Part shown: in pieces, positions 1 through 8,461 of the stretch
Numbering within the stretch: the first letter of the stretch is position 1
Layout of the letters: each line of letters starts with the position of its first letter
Assembly: GCF_900095695.1 (NCBI RefSeq)
Contig: NZ_FMIQ01000032.1
Span: 1-41,663, forward strand
Source: Hafnia alvei
GTDB lineage: Bacteria; Pseudomonadota; Gammaproteobacteria; Enterobacterales; Enterobacteriaceae
DNA: 41,663 bases
Direction of reading: 5' to 3'
The notes under the pieces: generated by a model
The model's database searches: none
Told to the model about the DNA's origin: nothing
The model's input: the letters and a program-made list of their open reading frames with translations, nothing else
Translations under genes and position numbers: made by a program

Positions 1-270
1 TTTTTTAGCGGCCTGTGCTTTCTGGGCTACTGGCGCTGCTTTTTTAGTGTGTTTGGCTTTTTTAGCAGCCTGAGCTTTTTGCTCGGTGGTTGCTTTTTTA
101 TGGTGCTTCGCTTTTTTGTGGTGAGTGGTGCTGGTTGCTTTGGCAGCAGGTGCAGCGGCGGCCGTTGAAGACGCAGCCGGTGCAGCTGGCGCAGCGGTTG
201 TTTCAGCAGCGAAAGCAACAGAAGACAGACCCATAGTAGCAGCAACAACCAGAGCTAAAACTTTTTTCAT
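1..270 (-). CDS. asr: Asr-like acid shock protein, N-terminal part (cut by window edge)
   Basis: Reading leftward from the ATG at 270, 90 codons stay open to base 1, so the C-terminus is outside the window. The product starts [21 protein letters not shown], a classic signal peptide with a cut after about residue 21. An Ala/Pro/Thr-rich stretch follows, then repeats of [10 protein letters not shown] and [10 protein letters not shown] type. This basic, Lys/His/Ala-rich periplasmic repeat protein is the Asr (acid-shock RNA) type, which is exported and induced at low pH. A ribosome site (GAGGAA) lies about 8 bases before the ATG on the minus strand. Low complexity makes exact family assignment less certain, but signal peptide plus basic repeats is a close match. 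Confidence 0.85.
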   Translation of the reverse strand, partial: MKKVLALVVAATMGLSSVAFAAETTAAPAAPAASSTAAAAPAAKATSTTHHKKAKHHKKATTEQKAQAAKKAKHTKKAAPVAQKAQAAKK

Positions 271-342
271 TTTCCATTCCTCAAGAATTTGTTTTTCGTA
301 AGCCCCTCGGTGGAGCCGGTGAATGAATAATAGGAGGATGGA

Positions 343-388
343 TGTCAACTTTCCGTAAGTGTTTGGTGTCGGTACGTAACGGCATGTA
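343..388 (-). promoter_or_regulatory. Probable asr promoter region: -35 hexamer and RstA-like box
   Basis: On the minus strand, a perfect -35 hexamer TTGACA lies at 348-343, about 75 bases before the asr ATG, with AT-rich TATTAT/TATTCA candidates for the -10 downstream (332-324) at non-ideal spacing. Further upstream, 388-375 reads TACATGCCGTTACG, which matches the known RstA box TACATNTNGTTACA at all but two fixed positions. RstA control of asr is known in E. coli; its presence here is inferred from the match. Confidence 0.45.
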
Positions 389-400
389 CAACCTGTACAT
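384..400. repeat. 17-bp perfect palindrome ATGTACA-ACC-TGTACAT
   Basis: Two perfect 7-base arms flank a 3-base centre upstream of asr, partly overlapping the RstA-like box. It could be a protein-binding site for asr control. Nothing in the sequence names the binding protein. Confidence 0.5.
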
Positions 401-401
401 T

Positions 402-449
402 GAAAGGTAAATAGAAAGGTAAATAGAAAGGCAAATAGAAAGGCAAATC
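402..449. repeat. Four tandem copies of a 12-bp unit (GAAAGGYAAATA)
   Basis: Units at 402-413, 414-425, 426-437 and 438-449. The first two are identical; the last two carry C for T at one position and the fourth differs at its last base. The array ends one base from the stop codon of the DUF4186 gene and lies upstream of asr. It looks like replication-slippage expansion. Confidence 0.85.
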
Positions 450-450
450 G

Positions 451-816
451 CTAAGGGTGGCCGCTGGTTTCACTCTCAATCCAGTGCGCAATAAAATTCA
501 CAACGTACTGTTTTTCTTCTTCGTTTAACGCTTTGCCCCGTGGAATGCGATGCCATTTTTCTAAACATCCCCGGCAGCATGTTGCCGTTGCGTGCTGTGC
601 CACGAACACGGGATGACCACGCATCGGGGTTTGTTTGCCATCATTGTCAGGAAACGCAGGCGCTAAACGGGCATCTATAAAATCATAAGCATGGGATAAA
701 ATCACCGCGGTGCCTTTTTGCTGCAGGTAGGCACTGTCTTTGGCGTTGAGGTGAAACTTCATGCGAAAAGGGGAGCGTTGTAGGCGCGCCCAGATATTTT
801 CAGCAGACTGATACAC
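451..816 (-). CDS. DUF4186 family protein
   Basis: A 121-residue protein without signal peptide or membrane segment. The C-terminal half has the motif CCRGCLEKWHRIPRG (about residues 80-94), which together with the flanking HPVFVAQHATAT and YVVNFIAHWIE segments is typical of DUF4186 proteins. The clustered Cys and His residues suggest metal or thiol chemistry, but no function is established for the family and I do not assign one. The gene stands alone: asr lies downstream on the same strand behind a tandem repeat, and the scs operon starts divergently 200 bases upstream. Family call is fairly sure, role unknown. Confidence 0.8.
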   Translation of the reverse strand: MYQSAENIWARLQRSPFRMKFHLNAKDSAYLQQKGTAVILSHAYDFIDARLAPAFPDNDGKQTPMRGHPVFVAQHATATCCRGCLEKWHRIPRGKALNEEEKQYVVNFIAHWIESETSGHP

Positions 817-1018
817 AACAAAATCCTAAATCTGACGAGTAACTGACGGGGTTACGATCCTCTAGCAGCGTTAAAAATGCAAGTTCAGCGCGTAACAGGC
901 GTTTTCCCAGCAGCATAAAACAGACAAACGTAAAGTTACCGCTAATGGGTTGTTTATCCTCGCTTACTCGGTAAGATAAGGCGTATCTATTTTTGGTGGT
1001 GAGAAATTTAAACGGTTT

Positions 1019-1396
1019 ATGGTTGAACGGCAGCGTGTGGCTAAGTGGTTTCTGATATTGGCTTGTCTGGTCGTACTAACGTGTACAACTCAGCGCATGG
1101 CCGGTATGCACATGCTCAGTAAATACCTTCCCACTGATATTACGGCAACTCAAATGACTGGCGATTCACAGATCGGTGATAGCCAAGAAAGCCCCATTTC
1201 TCCCTGTGAGTTAAGTGCCAAGTCCTTGCTTGCGGCAAACGGCATGGCGGTTGAACACCTGTTTTTTGCACTGCTGCTGTTTGTTGCTTTATTGCTTGAG
1301 CCCGCGCGGCAACTGCAATTACTCATTCCCCCTCTACGGGCGGTCTCTTTGCCCCGCTTGCGAGTACATCTCCGGCTGTGTGTTTTCCGAGAATAA
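1019..1396 (+). CDS. scsA: ScsA-like small membrane protein (copper-sensitivity suppressor)
   Basis: A 125-residue protein with an N-terminal hydrophobic segment (about residues 9-30) and a second one (about 79-94), with a basic C-terminal tail. Position directly before scsB, length near 120 residues and the N-terminal signal/anchor fit ScsA, first gene of the Salmonella scsABCD copper-tolerance operon. The central part carries a Cys and a DSQIGDSQ repeat. A GTGAGAAA stretch 12-20 bases upstream is a weak ribosome site. Sequence similarity to ScsA is judged mostly by position, length and layout, so the name is less secure than for scsBCD. Gap to scsB is 52 bases, consistent with one operon. 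Confidence 0.6.
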   Translation: MVERQRVAKWFLILACLVVLTCTTQRMAGMHMLSKYLPTDITATQMTGDSQIGDSQESPISPCELSAKSLLAANGMAVEHLFFALLLFVALLLEPARQLQLLIPPLRAVSLPRLRVHLRLCVFRE

Positions 1397-1448
1397 ATTT
1401 CTACGTAACTAACTGTTAACGTAGCGAAATTATTTTTGGAGAAAATCT

Positions 1449-3476
1449 ATGTTCCTATTTTTTAGGGCGCTGGCGTTCAGCCTGAGCCTCTGGTTGCCCA
1501 TCTCTTGGGCAGCCGATAGTGGATGGTTGCAGAATCCACAAAACGACCATGCACAGGTCCGAATCAGCTCAAACCAGCCTGAAAACGGTATGGTGCGCCT
1601 TTTGCTTGATGTGAAGCTTAATGAGGGGTGGAAAACCTATTGGCGTTCACCGGGTGAGGGTGGTATTGCACCAGAAATTAAATGGCAAACGCCAATCGAA
1701 AGTATGCACTGGGGATGGCCAACGCCGCAGCGCTTTGACGTTTCTGGCATTTCAACTCAGGGATATCACGGCGATACCGTTTTTCCTATCAACGTAAATA
1801 TTCCAGCATCAGCCCAGCGGCTACAAGGTGTACTGACACTTTCTACTTGTAGCAACGTTTGCGTGCTCAGCGATTTCCCTTTTGTTTTGGATCTCACACA
1901 AGCGGCACCCCAAGAATTTGAGCATGGTTTTACACGCGCTCAGGGAACGCTGCCGCTGGCAGAGGGCATGGTTAACCACGTTCAGGCCGGTTATCACAGC
2001 GATGAACTGCGCGTAAGTGCCCAGAGAGAAGAGGGATGGCAAAAGCCCGAAGTTTTCTTTGATGTGCCAGACGGCGCTGATTTTGCCAAGCCTAAAATCC
2101 AAATTGACGGCAGACGCCTTGTTGCCACGGTTCGCGTGACCGACGGTTGGGAGGGCAATGCGCCCGATCTTCACGGGCAAAAACTAAGTATGGTCTTTAG
2201 CGATGCGGGTATTGCCCAGCAGGCTATTCTCACCGTTGACGATCAACTGCCAGCTCCGGTCACCCCTGTTTTAGCACTATCAACGGCCATCCTATTTGCC
2301 TTGCTAGGAGGGCTGATTCTCAATCTGATGCCTTGTGTTCTACCTGTTTTGGCCATGAAGCTTGGATCCGTGCTGCAGCTGGAGAACCGTGAAAGTCGGG
2401 TCGTTCGTCGCCAATTTATGGCCTCGGCCGCCGGTATTCTCGTGTCGTTTTGGGCATTAGCCGGTGTGATGACGGCGTTGAGGCTAAGCCAGAGAGCGGT
2501 TGGTTGGGGGATCCAATTCCAAAGTCCGTGGTTTATCGGACTGATGGTGGTGGTCACGGCATTATTTAGTGCCAACTTGCTCGGCTTCTTTTCCATTCGC
2601 CTAGGCAGCAATACCACCACGCGGATAGCAACAGCCGGAGGCAACGGTAACAGCAGCCATTTTTGGCAGGGTGTTTTCGCCACGTTATTAGCCACGCCTT
2701 GCTCTGCGCCATTCTTAGGTACGGCACTGGCGTTTGCGCTGGCGGCACCGATGACCGATCTCTGGCTAGTGTTTACGGCTTTGGGTATTGGTATGAGTTT
2801 GCCGTGGCTGCTGATTGCCGCTTTCCCGATCGCTGCAAAAATGCTGCCGAAGCCAGGACAATGGATGAACCGTTTACGCATCGTGCTGGGGATGATGATG
2901 CTGGCCTCAAGCCTGTGGCTGATTAGCCTGCTCACAGCGCATGTCGGAATACTGGCTGCGTGGTCTCTTTGTGCAGCGCTGCTGGTGGTATTGCTGATCC
3001 TAACGGGAATTCATTACGGACGTCGGCAGTTGCTGATCTGGGGAGCGATATTGCTCTTGCTGACTGGCGCGACGCTAGCGGCGGGGTCGTTAACCGCCGA
3101 ACATTGGCGCACGCCAATGACCGATAGTGTGCAGTGGCAGCCTTTAAGTGAAGAGGCTATTTCACAGGCGTTAAGCCAGAACAAAAGGGTGTTTGTTGAT
3201 GTTACGGCAGACTGGTGTGTGACCTGTAAAGCGAATAAATACAACGTATTACTACGCGATGATGTGCAGAAGGCGTTGAATGAACCTGATGTTGTGGCTC
3301 TACGAGGTGACTGGACGACGCCATCATCTGCGATTAATCAATTCCTTCAACAACGCGGCGCAGTCGCGGTTCCGTTTAATCAAATTTATGGTCCAAACCT
3401 GCCAAACGGTGAGGTGCTTTCCCCATTGTTAGATCGTCAAATCCTACTTAAAACGCTGTCGAATGCTAAGGAATAA
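1449..3476 (+). CDS. scsB: ScsB, membrane thiol:disulfide reductase (DsbD-like)
   Basis: 675 residues in three parts. A signal peptide (cut about residue 21) precedes a periplasmic domain with the Cys pair C134/C138 (TCSNVC). A polytopic membrane domain from about residue 275 to 550 holds the redox cysteines C296 (NLMPCVLP) and C418 (ATPCSAP). A C-terminal periplasmic thioredoxin-like domain carries C590-V-T-C593 after DVTADW. This is the DsbD/ScsB electron relay that moves reducing power from cytoplasmic thioredoxin to periplasmic partners; in Salmonella and Proteus ScsB reduces ScsC. A GGAG ribosome site lies before the ATG. scsC follows after four bases. All six redox cysteines are present, so the protein should be active. 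Confidence 0.95.
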   Translation: MFLFFRALAFSLSLWLPISWAADSGWLQNPQNDHAQVRISSNQPENGMVRLLLDVKLNEGWKTYWRSPGEGGIAPEIKWQTPIESMHWGWPTPQRFDVSGISTQGYHGDTVFPINVNIPASAQRLQGVLTLSTCSNVCVLSDFPFVLDLTQAAPQEFEHGFTRAQGTLPLAEGMVNHVQAGYHSDELRVSAQREEGWQKPEVFFDVPDGADFAKPKIQIDGRRLVATVRVTDGWEGNAPDLHGQKLSMVFSDAGIAQQAILTVDDQLPAPVTPVLALSTAILFALLGGLILNLMPCVLPVLAMKLGSVLQLENRESRVVRRQFMASAAGILVSFWALAGVMTALRLSQRAVGWGIQFQSPWFIGLMVVVTALFSANLLGFFSIRLGSNTTTRIATAGGNGNSSHFWQGVFATLLATPCSAPFLGTALAFALAAPMTDLWLVFTALGIGMSLPWLLIAAFPIAAKMLPKPGQWMNRLRIVLGMMMLASSLWLISLLTAHVGILAAWSLCAALLVVLLILTGIHYGRRQLLIWGAILLLLTGATLAAGSLTAEHWRTPMTDSVQWQPLSEEAISQALSQNKRVFVDVTADWCVTCKANKYNVLLRDDVQKALNEPDVVALRGDWTTPSSAINQFLQQRGAVAVPFNQIYGPNLPNGEVLSPLLDRQILLKTLSNAKE

Positions 3477-3480
3477 TGCC

Positions 3481-4224
3481 ATGAAAACCAAAATAACGAT
3501 GCTAATCCAGAGTGCGTTGTTCTCTATTGCTGCCGTGAGTTTTACGGCTACTGCCGCTCCATTAACGGTTGAACAGCAGAATCAGGTGCGTGAATTAATA
3601 CGCGAGACCTTAGTGAATAACCCACAGATCTTGGAAGAAGCGGTGACCGCATGGCAGCAGCAGAGTGCGGAACAGGCCGGAGCCCAGTTAAGTAAAGTGA
3701 TTGAGCAAAACCATGATGCACTGTTTAACGACGCAGCCAGCCCACGTATTGGGGCTAAAAACGCCAAGCTTACGCTGGTTTCTTTCACTGACTATAACTG
3801 CCCTTACTGTAAACAGTTCGATCCACAGCTTGAGAAAATCGTTAAAAAATATCCAGACGTTGCGATTGTGATCAAGCTCTTACCTTTCAAAGGGGAAACG
3901 TCACAAAGCTCTGCACAATATGCTTTGACGTTGTGGCAGCAAAACCCAGCACGTTTTGACGCGCTACATCAGCGACTGATGTCTAAAAAGGGCTATCACA
4001 CCGACAGCAGCATCGCGAGCGCGTTAAAATCAACGGATAACGCTGGGCTGAAAATCGATGACAAAACCTTAGATGAAGTTCGTAGCAGCCTGCGTTTGGC
4101 CGATGTGATGGGGGTACAAGGAACGCCTGCAACGCTGATAGGTCAGCAAATGATCCCAGGAGCGATTAGCTATGACGATCTGGAGCAGGTGGTTAAAGCT
4201 GAATTAGCACGGGTATCCTCATGA
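3481..4224 (+). CDS. scsC: ScsC, periplasmic DsbA-like thiol-disulfide protein
   Basis: 247 residues from the ATG at 3481; an in-frame ATG at 3463 lies inside scsB and would extend the protein upstream of its signal peptide, so 3481 is preferred, with AAGGA ribosome site in the end of scsB. Signal peptide to about residue 26. An N-terminal helical segment (about 28-80) precedes the thioredoxin fold with catalytic C107-P-Y-C110 and the cis-Pro loop VQGTPATLIG. The helical N-terminus in ScsC homologues drives trimerisation, giving a disulfide isomerase. In the operon it is the substrate of ScsB. Linked to copper tolerance in Salmonella. The stop overlaps the scsD start. Confidence 0.93.
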   Translation: MKTKITMLIQSALFSIAAVSFTATAAPLTVEQQNQVRELIRETLVNNPQILEEAVTAWQQQSAEQAGAQLSKVIEQNHDALFNDAASPRIGAKNAKLTLVSFTDYNCPYCKQFDPQLEKIVKKYPDVAIVIKLLPFKGETSQSSAQYALTLWQQNPARFDALHQRLMSKKGYHTDSSIASALKSTDNAGLKIDDKTLDEVRSSLRLADVMGVQGTPATLIGQQMIPGAISYDDLEQVVKAELARVSS

Positions 4225-4727
4225 TGCGGCTAAAAAAATGGGCCAAGGAGCTGGCCATTTTTATGGTGGTTTTAGCTGCCTTCTCATGGGGAATGGATCA
4301 ATGGCGCAAACCACAGCCGCCTGAGATGATGCATTTGCCTGATGTCACGTTAGTTAATGGTCAAACAGTTTCATTAGCCGCGCTTAGCGCTGAAAAACCG
4401 CTGCTGATTTATTTTTGGGCGACGTGGTGTGGCGTATGCAAGCTAACTTCACCGATGGTTGAAGAGCTCCATAAGGACGGCGTGAACGTGCTTAGCATCG
4501 CGATTCGCTCTGGAGATGATGAACGTCTGATGCGAGGCATGGCGGCGAAAGGCTTAACTTTCCCTGTTGTGAACGATCGGTTGGGGCGCATGGGGGCAGA
4601 GTGGGACATTGGCGCGACGCCAACGTTTGTGATCCTTGATAAAGGCAACATGGTGAGTAGCACCAGCGGATGGAGCAGCGGTTGGGGGATCAAAATGAGG
4701 ATGTGGTGGGCGGGCTTTAGTGGGTGA
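4221..4727 (+). CDS. scsD: ScsD, membrane-anchored thioredoxin-like protein
   Basis: 168 residues. One N-terminal membrane segment (about residues 9-25) anchors a periplasmic thioredoxin-like domain with W69-C70-G-V-C73 and a late cis-Pro loop (GATPTFVI). The start overlaps the scsC stop by four bases (ATGA), indicating translational coupling. Two adjacent Met codons (4221 and 4224) are both possible. The family resembles TlpA/ResA reductases; the partner of ScsD is not settled. The stop codon is followed within a few bases by the edge of a large structured repeat, and the C-terminal tail (WAGFSG) is short, but length is normal for ScsD. Confidence 0.93.
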   Translation: MMRLKKWAKELAIFMVVLAAFSWGMDQWRKPQPPEMMHLPDVTLVNGQTVSLAALSAEKPLLIYFWATWCGVCKLTSPMVEELHKDGVNVLSIAIRSGDDERLMRGMAAKGLTFPVVNDRLGRMGAEWDIGATPTFVILDKGNMVSSTSGWSSGWGIKMRMWWAGFSG

Positions 4728-4730
4728 GTA

Positions 4731-5292
4731 GGGTTTCGTATGCTGGATAGATGTAAGGTTTAGACCGCCGATCATCTGTGAGCTTACGGTGTAAGGTTTC
4801 GACCGCCTATCAGCACCGGTATTCACATACAAACTAAGTCTAAGGCGTCCGATAAGGGTGGGCCAGAGCGCCCACCCTTAACCCGCGCTCTTTTATCCGC
4901 AATGCCATCTCCGCGCCGGGTCGGCATGCGCCATCCCTGGCGCCTCCTCCCCTTGTGGAAACCTCCTGTTTCCACTGCTCTAACTGCCAAGGCTTAAACA
5001 ATTTAAAAGATAAGAAAGACAGAAATGTCTTTTGTCTTTTTTATGTTTAAAGAAAGCATTTTAGAGCCGCCAGCAGGGATGCTGGTGGCAGGTTGAGGGC
5101 GCACAGGACGTGCGCTCCGAGACCGGTCGGTCAAACGACTCAGTTAAAAGCGCGCGAGTTGAGAGTCCCCGCGCAACGGGACTCTCATCGGACGCCAACG
5201 CCAGTGGTTTCATAGAAATGTATTTGCTAATTGGCGTACGAAACCTTTCACCAATATCAGCATATGCGACCGGCGTCCGAAACCTTTCACCG
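4731..5292 (-). repeat. Large structured hairpin-array repeat, copy A
   Basis: This ~560-bp stretch fills the gap between scsD and the DMT transporter gene and is homologous, in inverted orientation, to 22202-22797. Its ends carry two copies of one motif: GTAAGGTTTAGACCGCC (4753) and GTAAGGTTTCGACCGCC (4791) on the left, the inverted form GGCGTACGAAACCTTTCACC (5233) and GGCGTCCGAAACCTTTCACC (5272) on the right. Between them lie six hairpins: 4854-4879, 4928-4943, 4955-4975, 5067-5088, 5099-5115 and 5160-5187. The longest stems are 10 bp. No transposase or credible coding frame is inside; the short open frames (for example 5110-5298) are accidents of the repeat. Family name not known to me. 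Confidence 0.85.
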
Positions 5293-5321
5293 TGCTAAAT
5301 CTAAACAAAGTAACACTTAGG

Positions 5322-6251
5322 TTAATCAGCCGACGAGCAAACGTCCTTCTCTGTGTTATTCACGCTTTCAGATTTTTTTTTACGCGTTAGCGGAGTACGC
5401 AGGCGCTGAGCGACTACCACGCCGAGCAGGGCAATACCGCCGCCGATCAGATGATAGCTATGCAGCTGTTCGTGCAGGAACGATACGGCAATGATGGCGG
5501 TGAATACCGGCGTTAGATTCATAAAGATAGACGCTTTGTTAGCGCCTAATCGCACGACGCCTTGGATCCACAGGAAAGGCGCAATAATCGAAGCAGGAAT
5601 ACCGGCAAACAGAACCAATGGAATATTTTGCGCGTTCAAACTTACATTGTCGGTCAGCATAAAGTTAGGGATTAATAGCAACACACCAAAGACGATCTGA
5701 ATATAAAGCGACTGCCAGTTGGGTAAATTGATATTCCAGCGTTTGGTTAATACACCATAGAGTGCGTAAGAAGCCGAGGCAGCGAACATCATCAACTCGC
5801 CAGAGCCAATGCCGTGAGTCAGCAGCTGTTGTGGATTACCTCCGCTCACCAGCCACACGAGGCCAAAGAATGACATCACGCTACCCAGTGCGATACCGAC
5901 GGTGGGAACAATACGTAGCAGCCAAATGCTGATCAACACCGTTAACAGCGGGATAAGGGAGCTTAAAATACCCATAAACAAGGCGCTGACGCTGTGTGCG
6001 GCGTAATAAGCCAAGCTTTGATACAGCACCATGCCGAGCAACCCCAGAATCAGTAATTTTCCAAGATGCGGTCGAATGGCCTTTCGGTTGCGAATCACGC
6101 CGGGCAGTACAAAAGGCGTCAGTACTAACAACGCTAACACCCAACGATAAAATGAGATGGCCGCTGGATCGATAGCGCCAGCCGAAACCTTACTGACAAT
6201 GGCGTTGATTGACCAAATCAGTACGGCAAAAAGTGGAAACAGTGCATTCAT
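5322..6251 (-). CDS. EamA/DMT-family transporter
   Basis: 309 residues from the ATG at 6251, which has a GAGAAG ribosome site 7 bases upstream on the minus strand; an upstream in-frame Met at 6266 lacks one. About ten hydrophobic segments in two EamA-type halves (roughly residues 1-135 and 145-280) mark the drug/metabolite transporter superfamily. N-terminal WSINAIVSK and the central SYALYGVLTKRW are typical EamA motifs. The tail after residue 285 is basic and polar (LTRKKKSESV), cytoplasmic. Such proteins export amino acids, metabolites or drugs; substrate cannot be told. It is divergent from an AraC-type regulator with a shared operator region, a layout seen with regulated exporters such as nimT/nimR. 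Confidence 0.88.
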   Translation of the reverse strand: MNALFPLFAVLIWSINAIVSKVSAGAIDPAAISFYRWVLALLVLTPFVLPGVIRNRKAIRPHLGKLLILGLLGMVLYQSLAYYAAHSVSALFMGILSSLIPLLTVLISIWLLRIVPTVGIALGSVMSFFGLVWLVSGGNPQQLLTHGIGSGELMMFAASASYALYGVLTKRWNINLPNWQSLYIQIVFGVLLLIPNFMLTDNVSLNAQNIPLVLFAGIPASIIAPFLWIQGVVRLGANKASIFMNLTPVFTAIIAVSFLHEQLHSYHLIGGGIALLGVVVAQRLRTPLTRKKKSESVNNTEKDVCSSAD

Positions 6252-6311
6252 GATATTTCTTCTCAAAACATTATTGTCGACAACAGTGGCGACGAGCGTT
6301 AGTTTACGCGT

Positions 6312-6367
6312 GTCTGGTTTATTAGATATAGTGATAACCAGACAAAATTTAATGAAATCCAGACAAA
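6312..6367. promoter_or_regulatory. Probable AraC-type operator region with repeated CCAGACAAA sites
   Basis: CCAGACAAA occurs at 6338-6346 and 6359-6367, 21 bp apart (two helix turns), and inverted as GTCTGGTTT at 6312-6320. The three sites lie between the divergent DMT transporter and AraC genes. Direct repeats spaced by two turns are the normal binding pattern for AraC-type proteins. The assignment of the neighbouring regulator to these sites is inferred. Confidence 0.55.
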
Positions 6368-6403
6368 CTGAATTATCACTTACTGTGATTGGGGCAAAGC
6401 GTT

Positions 6404-7180
6404 ATGGCTCAGCAGCGCACATTTCCGACCTCTGAGGTGAGCTCGGTACGCAACTTGTTTTTCCGCTGCGAAGAGGTCAACGCGGATACCGAATATCTGC
6501 CACATAGTCATCCGTGGGGGCAGCTTATTTATATTAGAACCGGCGTATTGGCGTTGAACGTTGGCGACCAGCGTTTTCTCGCGCCGTCGAAATTTGCCGT
6601 TTGGTTACCGGTTGGCATTGAACATTCAAGCTACAACCGCAAACTGTCACAGTTTCGTACTATCAATATTAGTGCTCGACTGTGCAAAGACTTACCTCCG
6701 CAGGCCTGTTTGCTTAACGTTAGCCCGCTGTTTAATGCCATTGTGGATGATTGCTTTGAGCGTGAACTGGTTTTGCCGGAATCCCGTGAGGACATTCGCC
6801 TTTGCCGAGTCTTGGTGGATCAACTGAAACGGGCGCCGGTTCATCAAACCTATTTGCCCACCTCACAGGACAAATTTTTAGCGCCGGTGCTGCGTGTATT
6901 GGAAAGCTGCCCGTCAGATAACACGCCGCTCAGCGTTTGGGCGCAGCGGGTATACACCACCGAGCGCACGCTATCTCGCCGTTGCCAGAATGAGCTCGGC
7001 ATGTCCTTTAGCGAATGGCGCCAGCGCCTGCGTTTTCTGCACTCTTTGCCTTTATTAGAGCAGGGGAAAACCGTGCAGGAAGTCGCGTTGGAGGTGGGAT
7101 ACAGCTCGTCTTCGGCGTTTATTGTGATGTTCCAGCAAATTTCAGGCACAACGCCCGAACGATATCGAAAAGTCAGTTAA
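6404..7180 (+). CDS. AraC-family transcriptional regulator
   Basis: 258 residues from ATG 6404; a TTG at 6389 would extend it by five residues without better support. The N-terminal half is cupin-like (HSHPWGQLIYIRTGVLAL, and WLPVGIEHSSYN with the expected His residues). The C-terminal ~95 residues hold two helix-turn-helix motifs of the AraC type: LSVWAQRVYTTERTLSRRCQ and VQEVALEVGYSSSSAFIVMF, ending TTPERYRKVS. It resembles the NimR/YeaM class of single-cupin regulators. It is divergent from the DMT transporter and probably controls it in answer to a small effector; the effector cannot be told. Confidence 0.9.
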   Translation: MAQQRTFPTSEVSSVRNLFFRCEEVNADTEYLPHSHPWGQLIYIRTGVLALNVGDQRFLAPSKFAVWLPVGIEHSSYNRKLSQFRTINISARLCKDLPPQACLLNVSPLFNAIVDDCFERELVLPESREDIRLCRVLVDQLKRAPVHQTYLPTSQDKFLAPVLRVLESCPSDNTPLSVWAQRVYTTERTLSRRCQNELGMSFSEWRQRLRFLHSLPLLEQGKTVQEVALEVGYSSSSAFIVMFQQISGTTPERYRKVS

Positions 7181-7288
7181 TCAATGAAAGCGTGCTGACT
7201 TATTTGGGCTCCACCCCTAATTGGTGGCAAAATAGCGCTTCAATCATTTTCTTATTTACGCAGCGCAGTGCGCCGGCGGGAGAATTAC

Positions 7289-8416
7289 GTGAAAATTCTG
7301 GTCGATGAAAATATGCCTTATGCGGGTGAGTTATTCAGCCGCTTAGGAAATGTACAGGCAGTCCGCGGGCGTCCATTGCCTGCCGAGGCGTTGGTCGATG
7401 CGGATGCGCTGATGGTGCGTTCGGTCACTAAGGTGAATGCTGAATTACTGAGTGGCACTGGCGTTCGCTTTGTCGGCACTGCCACTGCGGGTACCGATCA
7501 CGTTGATGATAAATGGTTGAGTGATAACAATATTGGTTTTTCTGCGGCGCCAGGCTGTAATGCCATTGCCGTCGTGGAGTATGTCTTTTCTGCTTTAATG
7601 ATGCTGGCCGAGCGCGATGGTTTCGACCTGCGTCAAAAAACAGTGGGTATCGTTGGCGTGGGGAACGTGGGGTCGCGGTTGAATTGCCGCCTGCAAGCAT
7701 TGGGTGTGCAAACGTTGCTTTGCGATCCACCTCGTGCGGCGAAGGGCGATGCTGAAACATTTTATCCGCTGGAAAAATTGGTTCAGGATGCCGATATTCT
7801 GACTTTCCACACGCCGTTGAATAAAACGGGTGAGGACAAAACGCTGCATTTGGTCGATGCTGAACTGCTGGCGGCATTGCCTGAAAATCGCATTTTGATT
7901 AATGCGGCGCGTGGCCCGATTGTTGATAATGCGGCTTTGCTGGCCGCGTTGAAAAACGGTAAAAAACTGAGCGTGATCCTCGACGTGTGGGAACCTGAGC
8001 CAGAGCTTTCTTTAGCGCTGCTGGATTTGGTTGATATCGGTACGCCGCATATCGCCGGTTATAGTTTGGAAGGCAAAGCGCGCGGCACTACACAGGTCTT
8101 TGAAGCCTACAGCGAGTTTATCGGGCAGCCACAGCACGTTGCGTTAAGCGAGCTGTTACCGGTGCCGGAAATCGCGAGCGTAACCGTTTATGGTGCGCTG
8201 GATCAGGCAAAGCTCAAACGTCTGATGCATCTAGTGTATGATGTGCGCCGCGACGATGCGCCGCTGCGTCGTGTTGCAGGACAGGCCGGTGAGTTTGACC
8301 GCCTGCGTAAGCATTATCAGGAGCGCCGTGAATGGTCTTCGTTATGCGTGAAATGTGACGACAATGCGAGCGTTGAGCTATTGAATGCGCTGGGGTTTAG
8401 CGCCGAATTAATCTAG
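7289..8416 (+). CDS. pdxB: Erythronate-4-phosphate dehydrogenase
   Basis: 375 residues. It catalyses NAD-dependent oxidation of 4-phosphoerythronate, the second step of DXP-dependent pyridoxal 5'-phosphate synthesis. The start is GTG 7289 (reads [12 protein letters not shown]), matching the E. coli start, with GGGAGAA upstream; the ATG-like extension to 7268 is not needed. Features: 2-hydroxyacid dehydrogenase fold, NAD loop [11 protein letters not shown] near residue 120, DVWEPEPEL and the catalytic His in [15 protein letters not shown], plus the C-terminal PdxB dimerisation domain ([13 protein letters not shown]). Usually followed by usg and truA, as here, but a 240-base gap with a repeat separates them. 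Confidence 0.97.
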   Translation: MKILVDENMPYAGELFSRLGNVQAVRGRPLPAEALVDADALMVRSVTKVNAELLSGTGVRFVGTATAGTDHVDDKWLSDNNIGFSAAPGCNAIAVVEYVFSALMMLAERDGFDLRQKTVGIVGVGNVGSRLNCRLQALGVQTLLCDPPRAAKGDAETFYPLEKLVQDADILTFHTPLNKTGEDKTLHLVDAELLAALPENRILINAARGPIVDNAALLAALKNGKKLSVILDVWEPEPELSLALLDLVDIGTPHIAGYSLEGKARGTTQVFEAYSEFIGQPQHVALSELLPVPEIASVTVYGALDQAKLKRLMHLVYDVRRDDAPLRRVAGQAGEFDRLRKHYQERREWSSLCVKCDDNASVELLNALGFSAELI

Positions 8417-8461
8417 TGAGTGTGGCTTAGCTCTTATCCGCTTTTGTGATGAGAGAAATGA

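Noticed and set aside
402-449. Possible CRISPR or direct-repeat array
   Set aside because: The units are contiguous 12-mers without spacers, so this is a simple tandem repeat.
2243-2935. 230-codon open frame opposite scsB
   Set aside because: Antisense to the membrane domain of scsB, in which all redox cysteines are preserved.
5110-5298. Short open frame of 62 codons inside structured repeat copy A
   Set aside because: Its sequence follows the hairpins and terminal motifs of the repeat, has no ribosome site, and is not preserved in the other copy.
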